A stretch of DNA of 64,000 nt from Lachnospiraceae bacterium (GTDB lineage Bacteria; Bacillota; Clostridia; Lachnospirales; Lachnospiraceae). The notes under the pieces are model-generated. The model was given only the letters and a program-made list of their open reading frames with translations, had not been told where the DNA came from and searched no databases. Within the stretch, counting starts at the first letter, position 1. Each line of letters begins with the position of its first letter. The stretch spans positions 124,001 to 188,000 of the forward strand of contig JAETRD010000005.1 of the NCBI GenBank assembly GCA_021770345.1, written 5' to 3'. Both the position numbers and the translations under genes were made by a program. Shown here piece by piece: positions 58,657 through 64,000 of this stretch.

Positions 58657-59724
58657 ATGAGTAAAATTGTAATGACCGGCGGGGGAACTGCGGGACATGT
58701 GACCCCGAACATCGCTCTGATGCCCACTCTGCGGAAAGAAGGTTATGAAATTTCTTATATCGGTTCTTATGACGGTATCGAAAAACATCTGATCGAAGAA
58801 CAGAATATTCCGTATTACGGTATTTCTTCCGGTAAATTAAGACGTTATTTTGATGTGAAAAATTTTTCGGACCCTTTTAAAGTTCTGAAGGGATATCGAC
58901 AATCCATAAAACTCTTAAAGCAGCTGAAACCCGATGTGATATTTTCAAAAGGCGGCTTTGTGTCGGTTCCGGTCGTTCTGGCCGCAAAACGGTGTCACAT
59001 TCCTGCCATTATCCATGAATCGGACCTGACTCCGGGGCTCGCAAACCGCATCGCGATTCCGAGTGCCACAAAAGTCTGCTGTAATTTCCCGGAAACCTTA
59101 AAATATCTTCCCGCCGAAAAGGCAATCCTCACCGGTTCTCCCATTCGCAAAGAACTTCTGGCAGGAAACCGGGATCACGCGTTCTCCCTTTGCAGGTTTG
59201 AGAGCCGTTCTAAGGCTACGCTTTTGATCATCGGCGGAAGCACCGGCTCAAAAGCCATCAACACCGCAATCCGTGATCTGCTTCCGGAATTGGTAAAAAG
59301 CTTCAATATTATTCATCTGTGCGGAAAGGGAAACCTTGCCCCTGATTTGGCGGATGTTCCCGGCTATGCACAATTTGAGTACGCAAACAGAGAGCTCGCG
59401 GACATGTTCGCGCTCGCGGATCTTGTCATTTCCCGCGCCGGTGCAAATGCAATCTGTGAACTCCTGGCTCTGCGCAAACCGAATATCCTGATTCCCCTCT
59501 CCGCAGCAGCAAGCCGCGGCGACCAGATTCTGAATGCTAATTCCTTCCGGTCACAGGGTTTTAGCTACGTCCTTGAGGAGGAGGAGCTCACCAACACGAC
59601 ACTGCTGGAAGCCATCGAGCATGTCTTCCGCAAGAAGACAGACTACATCGCTGCCATGGAACAGAGCAGCAGCAGTGATCCGATCAGGACAATTATTGAA
59701 CTGATACGCACGGCAGCCGGATAA
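58657..59724 (+). CDS. murG: UDP-GlcNAc-lipid I transferase MurG
   Basis: This 355-residue GT28 enzyme transfers GlcNAc from UDP-GlcNAc to lipid I to make lipid II at the inner face of the membrane. The N-terminal GGGTAGHVTPN loop, FSKGGFVSVPVVLAAK and HESDLTPGLANR are clear, and the C-terminal UDP-binding part has RAGANAICELLALRKPNILIPL. In many bacteria murG sits in the mur/fts cluster; here it stands alone, the only rightward gene between pgi and the HIT gene, under its own promoter. AAGGA lies nine bases before the ATG. Confidence 0.93.
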   Translation: MSKIVMTGGGTAGHVTPNIALMPTLRKEGYEISYIGSYDGIEKHLIEEQNIPYYGISSGKLRRYFDVKNFSDPFKVLKGYRQSIKLLKQLKPDVIFSKGGFVSVPVVLAAKRCHIPAIIHESDLTPGLANRIAIPSATKVCCNFPETLKYLPAEKAILTGSPIRKELLAGNRDHAFSLCRFESRSKATLLIIGGSTGSKAINTAIRDLLPELVKSFNIIHLCGKGNLAPDLADVPGYAQFEYANRELADMFALADLVISRAGANAICELLALRKPNILIPLSAAASRGDQILNANSFRSQGFSYVLEEEELTNTTLLEAIEHVFRKKTDYIAAMEQSSSSDPIRTIIELIRTAAG

Positions 59725-59782
59725 TCGAAAAATCTGCCGCAGATTATTTCGACAAAATCCGACGGATACGCGCATTCAAACA

Positions 59783-59826
59783 GGCCGGCCACACCGGGAG
59801 AAACAGCTATCCCGGTGTGGCCGGCC
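59783..59826. terminator. 17-bp hairpin between convergent murG and HIT gene
   Basis: A perfect 17-bp stem (59783-59799 with 59810-59826) and ten-base loop lie between the convergent gene ends. GC-rich and without a thymine tract, it probably acts in both directions. Confidence 0.65.
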
Positions 59827-59851
59827 GTATATTTACAGGCGCCTGTCGCGA

Positions 59852-60271
59852 TTACCGATATTGTATCTGATCCCGGATCGCAGCCATCTCTTCCGGTGTA
59901 AACGTCTCGTGACTCCACATAAGAATATCGTTATTTTTCGCCTCTTTATATCTCGGAATCAAATGCATATGAAAGTGAAACACCGTCTGCCCTGCCACTT
60001 CATGATTGTTCTGAAGGATGTTAAACCCGTCGCACGAAAGCTTTTCCGTCATATGCACGGCTAATTTCTTAGCCAGCTTCATCACCTTTCCCGCCAGTTC
60101 CTCGTCAATCTCATAGATATCTGCACAGTGCTCTTTCGGCAGAATCAGCGCATGTCCTTTTGCCGCCGGATTCAGATCCAAAATTACTCGAAAATCCCCG
60201 TCCTCATAGATCGTATTCGACGGAATCTCCCCCGCCGCAATTTTACAAAATATACAATTTTCATCCTTCAT
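59852..60271 (-). CDS. HIT-family nucleotide hydrolase
   Basis: This 139-residue protein is a histidine triad hydrolase of the Hint/HinT branch. It has the zinc-type CIFCKI start, the GHALILPKEH segment and the catalytic HFHMHLIPR triad. Bacterial members cleave AMP-linked substrates such as aminoacyl or purine nucleoside phosphoramidates. Single gene with AAGGAG eight bases before the ATG. The natural substrate is unknown. Confidence 0.92.
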   Translation of the reverse strand: MKDENCIFCKIAAGEIPSNTIYEDGDFRVILDLNPAAKGHALILPKEHCADIYEIDEELAGKVMKLAKKLAVHMTEKLSCDGFNILQNNHEVAGQTVFHFHMHLIPRYKEAKNNDILMWSHETFTPEEMAAIRDQIQYR

Positions 60272-60321
60272 GACATATGCTCCTTTCCTTCTCTTTGTCG
60301 AATTTTGTTGTATAGTTCTTG

Positions 60322-60350
60322 TTGAACTTACATTTTTTTAATGCTAAACT
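60322..60350 (+). promoter_or_regulatory. Candidate promoter of the orphan kinase
   Basis: TTGAAC (60322-60327), a 17-base spacer ending TGC, and TAAACT (60345-60350) form an extended -10 type promoter with a start near 60357. The -10 is weak (4 of 6). Confidence 0.4.
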
Positions 60351-60403
60351 ATGTTTGTCGCTTACATGGTACAGAAATATATGTTGAGATGGAGGTTGTT
60401 TTT

Positions 60404-61051
60404 TTGTTAAAAAACGAAGATTATCTTACTATTTTTCATGAAATTAAAAATTCTATCACTCTGGTAAACGGCACATTACAACTTGTAGCCAAAAAACATC
60501 CGGAGGTATCCGATTTTGAGTACTGGGATGAGGCAATGTCGGAAATTGATTTTTTAAGGGGTATGGTAACCCAGCTCTCCTCCGCACGTCTGTGCAATCA
60601 CTTAAACCTTATGCAGGTCAATATCTACTCTTTTATGCATCAGTTTTCCATGTCAATGCATGATTCTACATGGAGTGACTTTTCCTGCAATATTGAGCTT
60701 GATGAAAATCTGCCTCTGATTGAAATTGATCCGCAGCTGATTCGACAGGCGATTATCAATCTTGTAAAAAATGCCTATGAAGCCATGAATCATATCGGCA
60801 TTGTCAATATTAATGTCTCCTGTGAAAATCCTCACATGTCTATCATTATCTCAGACCATGGCGGCGGTTTGGATCCGGCGATCGAGAACAGTATTTTTGA
60901 ACCGTTCATCACATCGAAAACCGGCGGCAGCGGCATCGGCCTGTCGCTCACCAAGCAGATTATCGAATTCCACCACGGAACTATTTCCTATGAATCCCGT
61001 CCGGGCGACGGGTGCACCTTCGTTATCTGCCTGCCTCTTACGCAAAGTTAA
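60404..61051 (+). CDS. Soluble orphan histidine kinase, TTG start
   Basis: This 215-residue protein has only a kinase core. The phospho-acceptor helix has FHEIKNSITLVNGTLQL (His near residue 11), and the HATPase has NLVKNAYEAMNH, SDHGGGLDP and GGSGIGLSLTKQII. It has no sensor domain and no membrane segment, and no response regulator lies near it. TTG at 60404 is chosen because a GGAGG lies eight bases upstream; an ATG at 60389 falls on that ribosome site and one at 60341 lies in the promoter. The HEIKN box resembles NtrB- and KinB-type kinases. Its 3' end overlaps the convergent gene by 14 bases. Confidence 0.85.
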   Translation: MLKNEDYLTIFHEIKNSITLVNGTLQLVAKKHPEVSDFEYWDEAMSEIDFLRGMVTQLSSARLCNHLNLMQVNIYSFMHQFSMSMHDSTWSDFSCNIELDENLPLIEIDPQLIRQAIINLVKNAYEAMNHIGIVNINVSCENPHMSIIISDHGGGLDPAIENSIFEPFITSKTGGSGIGLSLTKQIIEFHHGTISYESRPGDGCTFVICLPLTQS

Positions 61052-62027
61052 ATATGGTATCAAGCATACGCAGAATTTTGAAATTTCCCTTGGCTGTCAT
61101 CTCACCCGTCATGAAAGCACGCTGAAATGTCATTCTTCCGCTTGTAATGCTTTCCATGACCTCCGGTGACAGCTTGGCATATATATCAATATTCTCTTCC
61201 TGTCCGTAATGGATGGTAAGCTCATCCCCATTTACCTCGATAAACAGCGGTTTTTTATCCGATATCATAAACAGATACCTTGCATGGAAATCCTGCTGTC
61301 CCAAAAATGTATGCCGAAACCGCTCGATATACGCCGTGTCTTCCTCTTTACTCTCCTTGCCAAGCATGTCCTTAAACATGGTTGCCAATTCCTGAATATC
61401 TTCTTTTTGTTTTTTCACATAGCTGTCATCCGATACATATTTTGATAACTGCTCGCTTTCCTGGGGTGTCAGTTCCATCTGCGGCGTGCGCAGTATATTC
61501 TGCTTTACCGCCTGGTTACTGTTCGGCAGGCTCTTCATTTTCTGTGAGATGGTACGGTACAGATTTTCAGCTTTCTTCTCAATAAGCACCGTATATTCCT
61601 TATTCATCTCAAAGCTGACAAGATCCTCCACATACCCGCAGATACCGGGACAGGGTAATCCTCCGAGAATCTCCCATGCATTTGCAAGGGTCAGCTCTCC
61701 TTCCCGCTCCCCGTATGTCGTCGACATCACAATCGGCTGCATATATGTCGTCTGTATCTTGGTCTTATCCCCGTACAGCCAGCACGAGTCCAAAAACTGC
61801 TGCATATACCCGCCGATCCCGAGCCATTCCACGGTTGTTGCCAGAATAATGCCGTCGGCATCCTTCATTGTCTGAGGAAGGGTCGCTATCTCGTTCTTAT
61901 GCTCAAAGATATTGATACGTTCCACGGTAACGCGCAGTTCCCGCAGCACCTCCTCCATCTTATTCAATACATATAAAGTCGGATCGTCTAACAGTCCTCT
62001 TCCGCCATAGTAAATGTTGATTTTCAT
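61038..62027 (-). CDS. Flavodoxin-like NAD(P)H-FMN reductase fused to an SCP2 domain
   Basis: This 329-residue protein has an N-terminal flavodoxin/FMN-reductase-like fold (MKINIYYGGRGLLDDPTLYVL; ILATTVEWLGIGGYMQQFLD). The last 100 residues are an SCP2 sterol-carrier-type lipid-binding domain (FLGQQDFHARYLFMISDKKP and VMESITSGRMTFQRAFMTGEM). Combinations of these two domains occur in clostridia, but their function is undefined. The start at 62027 follows GGAGG at eight bases; the frame is open upstream. It ends 14 bases inside the convergent kinase gene. Confidence 0.85.
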   Translation of the reverse strand: MKINIYYGGRGLLDDPTLYVLNKMEEVLRELRVTVERINIFEHKNEIATLPQTMKDADGIILATTVEWLGIGGYMQQFLDSCWLYGDKTKIQTTYMQPIVMSTTYGEREGELTLANAWEILGGLPCPGICGYVEDLVSFEMNKEYTVLIEKKAENLYRTISQKMKSLPNSNQAVKQNILRTPQMELTPQESEQLSKYVSDDSYVKKQKEDIQELATMFKDMLGKESKEEDTAYIERFRHTFLGQQDFHARYLFMISDKKPLFIEVNGDELTIHYGQEENIDIYAKLSPEVMESITSGRMTFQRAFMTGEMTAKGNFKILRMLDTIFNFA

Positions 62028-62100
62028 TCGCCGCCTCCATCTGCCTATCTCTTCCGTAACAGAAGTACTGTTTCCAGTATATAAATTTTCTGCTTTAAAA

Positions 62101-63129
62101 TCAATCTTTTTGATCGTTTCCGTGATACAAAATCGCAGTCGCGCAAAAACCGACAAGCAATCCTCCGATATGCCCCCAATTATCGATGTCCGCAGAGGTA
62201 AAACCATAATATACCGTCAGCAACAGCATAAACAGCATGCGCTTTGTGGATATTCCCGCATAGTGTCCGTGATGACGGAGCACAATCCACAGAACACCTC
62301 CTATGACACCGTAGATTGCCCCAGAGGCTCCGGCAGCAATCGCATAATCTCCGGTCACAAGCATCACGCCACAGGACAGCAGGCTGCCTCCCAGCAGGGA
62401 CAGCAGGTAAATTGCAAGCATTCTCCCATGCCCTGCCGCATGCTCCAGCCGATCTCCCATGCAGTATAAAATCAGCATATTGTTAACCAGATGTTCCGGT
62501 CCAAAATGCAGAAACCCTGCCGCCATAAGTCTCCACCACTGATGATTTTCCGCAATCAGCGGCGGATATATCCCTCCCCATCGCAGCACAAATCCCGCAT
62601 CTTCGCTATCCCCGAGCAATTCCATCAACAGAAAAATAAGAACGTTTGTCACAACAAGGCCGATTGTCACCAGCGGTATCTCCATACCGCCCGCGGCTTT
62701 ACCCCCTGCTTCCATATTCTCCAGAACCACCCGAAGTCCAAAATAATCCCCCGGCTGATTCTCAAATATAAGCAGCTGCCGCCTCCCGCAGAGATACCCC
62801 CAGGTATTTTTACATGTGGCACAAAGCTCGCGGATACGCTCGGGCTGCGAGCCGCACAGCAATGTCAGCACTTCCACATGGTACACCGGAAATCCTTCCG
62901 GAAAATCGGACAGAATCTCCTGCGGGCGATAAAAAGCCGCCTGTATCCGCTCTGCCGTCATACGCTGCCCTGCGGCATCCCATTCCGGAACCCCGTCTAA
63001 ATCCACGGCGATCACCGCATGAAATCCCTCCTGGTAATAGCGGTAATACACCCGTATGGGAGCTGTGCTTTCCCTGTAAAAGCGATAGCCCGTATTTGCG
63101 AATGCCGCGTCAAGTTCTCCCGAAACCAT
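62101..63129 (-). CDS. Rhomboid intramembrane serine protease
   Basis: This 342-residue protein has a soluble N-terminal domain (about 1-150) and a six- or seven-segment membrane domain. The membrane domain has the catalytic serine in GASGAIYGVIGG, the catalytic histidine in DNWGHIGGLL, and the LVNNM loop that gives the conserved asparagine. It cuts type I membrane proteins within the bilayer. The start at 63129 has GGGGAG six bases upstream. Confidence 0.93.
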   Translation of the reverse strand: MVSGELDAAFANTGYRFYRESTAPIRVYYRYYQEGFHAVIAVDLDGVPEWDAAGQRMTAERIQAAFYRPQEILSDFPEGFPVYHVEVLTLLCGSQPERIRELCATCKNTWGYLCGRRQLLIFENQPGDYFGLRVVLENMEAGGKAAGGMEIPLVTIGLVVTNVLIFLLMELLGDSEDAGFVLRWGGIYPPLIAENHQWWRLMAAGFLHFGPEHLVNNMLILYCMGDRLEHAAGHGRMLAIYLLSLLGGSLLSCGVMLVTGDYAIAAGASGAIYGVIGGVLWIVLRHHGHYAGISTKRMLFMLLLTVYYGFTSADIDNWGHIGGLLVGFCATAILYHGNDQKD

Positions 63130-63219
63130 AGTGTCTCCCCTCCGTCCGGTGTGTTTTACACACATCGTTATTATAATGGCTGGGAAATAAGAATGCAAAC
63201 CGCCCGGGTCTTATTTTTC

Positions 63220-64000
63220 TTAAATAAATCTAAACTTTTCGTCGGCGAACAGAATGACTTCATTCTTTTCAAGGCTGATCCTGGTTCTGTAATTCAAAAG
63301 TGTTCCTCCCACATACGTTCCGTTCGCGGAATTCAAATCCTCGATAAAAAACAGGTCTCCGCTGCGCGTAATTCTTGCATGTCTCCGACTCACCGTCGCA
63401 CTCGGCACATAGCCATCACAGGTTGCGTCACTACCTATTACGCAGGTTTTTCCCTCAATTTTTAAATCGGTGCAGGCTCCGTCTCCCTCATAGCGCAAAA
63501 TCCCCTCCGGCGGCCGACTGACCTCACGCAGCAGCACCGTCGGCCGACCAACGGCAGCCGGCTCTTGCTCATCCTCCGGAGTAAAAACATACACTTCACC
63601 GTCCGTGTTCCGGCGGCCGGCCGCGATCTTTTTCCATATATCCTCAAGGCGTTTGCGAAACGTGCCAAACACCCCCGGCAACCCGATCTTTTCCGCCAGA
63701 ACGGATCTGACGCCGCTTTGTCCGGTATCGTATCCCTGTCCCTCTTCCCGCTTTGTCTGTTCCCCGCTCTGTTCGGGCACGGCGCTTATGCGGCTTTCAC
63801 TCTCTGTTCGGCGTTCCGGCTCATAGGGTGTATACAGTATCTCTGCCAGCAGTTTTATACTTCCCTTCGGAATCTGCCCGTATGCATCGTATGCCAATTT
63901 TACCGCTTTTTCGTCTCCGTGGTTCAAATGAATCAGCAGGTACTCCATCAAAGAGGCAAATGTCTCCGGCAGCGTCTTCCCATATCCCGGATAATAACAA
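63220..64000 (-). CDS. FHA-domain protein, 5' end beyond the window (DUF6382-like N-terminus)
   Basis: The frame is open to the right edge: before the first methionine near 63948 the reading runs through CYYPGYGKTLPETFASLMEY, so the gene starts outside. The visible part has the end of a domain resembling DUF6382, a proline/glutamate-rich linker and a C-terminal FHA domain with CVIGSDATCDGYV, VSRRHARI and LNSANGTYVGG, which binds phosphothreonine peptides. Proteins of this layout act in clostridial type VII secretion or septum regulation; the context here does not decide which. Confidence 0.88.
   Translation of the reverse strand, partial: CYYPGYGKTLPETFASLMEYLLIHLNHGDEKAVKLAYDAYGQIPKGSIKLLAEILYTPYEPERRTESESRISAVPEQSGEQTKREEGQGYDTGQSGVRSVLAEKIGLPGVFGTFRKRLEDIWKKIAAGRRNTDGEVYVFTPEDEQEPAAVGRPTVLLREVSRPPEGILRYEGDGACTDLKIEGKTCVIGSDATCDGYVPSATVSRRHARITRSGDLFFIEDLNSANGTYVGGTLLNYRTRISLEKNEVILFADEKFRFI

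Overview
The window looks like a chromosomal segment from a motile, Gram-positive clostridium, most probably Lachnospiraceae. The reasons are a short clostridial flagellin, the FliW/CsrA pair, a birA - small conserved protein - coaX - dusB - greA - lysS housekeeping run, sigma-D (sigma-28) type flagellar promoters (TAAx-N15-xCCGATAT), purine-rich Shine-Dalgarno sites and many ATGA-coupled genes. Genus cannot be fixed from sequence alone. I see no rRNA, tRNA, CRISPR array, insertion sequence or prophage.

Layout. (1) 1-31 kb is a flagellin glycosylation island. It holds GT2 glycosyltransferases (246-4899, 8419-10502, 16969-19117), two GT8 enzymes (12253-14213), five CgeB-like glycosyltransferases (10462-12117, 20275-25002), a CgeB-FkbM fusion (28285-30717) and a DUF115/MAF-type protein (24999-26840). 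The sugar-nucleotide genes are a WbpB/WbpE/WbpD-like oxidoreductase, aminotransferase and acetyltransferase (2246-6663), a GNAT and a PseF-like CMP-sugar synthetase (6678-7867), an HisF/HisH/PseA-WbpG amidotransferase trio (14271-16886) and PseB (19101-20093). The flagellin gene (27291-28103) lies inside the island. (2) 30.8-42 kb is the late flagellar cluster, read leftwards: flgM, flgN, two flgK, flgL, fliW, csrA, then flaG, fliD, fliS and a FliT-like gene. (3) 42-46.6 kb carries a two-gene ThrE-type transporter, a large hybrid histidine kinase and a 33-codon membrane-peptide locus. (4) 46.9-64 kb is core housekeeping: lysS, greA, dusB, coaX, birA, argF, an SPFH protein, a SleB-like wall hydrolase, pgi, murG, an HIT protein, an orphan histidine kinase, a flavodoxin-SCP2 fusion, a rhomboid protease and the 3' part of an FHA protein cut by the right edge.

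How the genes work together. FlgM is the anti-sigma factor for sigma-D. Sites that fit sigma-D lie before flgM, flaG-fliD, flagellin, an uncharacterised helical gene at 7990-8349 and the GT8 pair. Flagellin, filament cap, one orphan and part of the glycosylation machinery may therefore be switched on together after hook completion. CsrA and FliW are encoded next to FlgL, and the flagellin leader carries a hairpin with GGA in its loop plus a GGA-containing Shine-Dalgarno, the arrangement CsrA binds. The sugar genes point to an acetamido/acetamidino-modified nonulosonic or diaminouronic-type sugar. Several steps of either pathway (PseC, PseG, PseI; WbpA, WbpI) are not in the window, so the final glycan is inferred and not proven.
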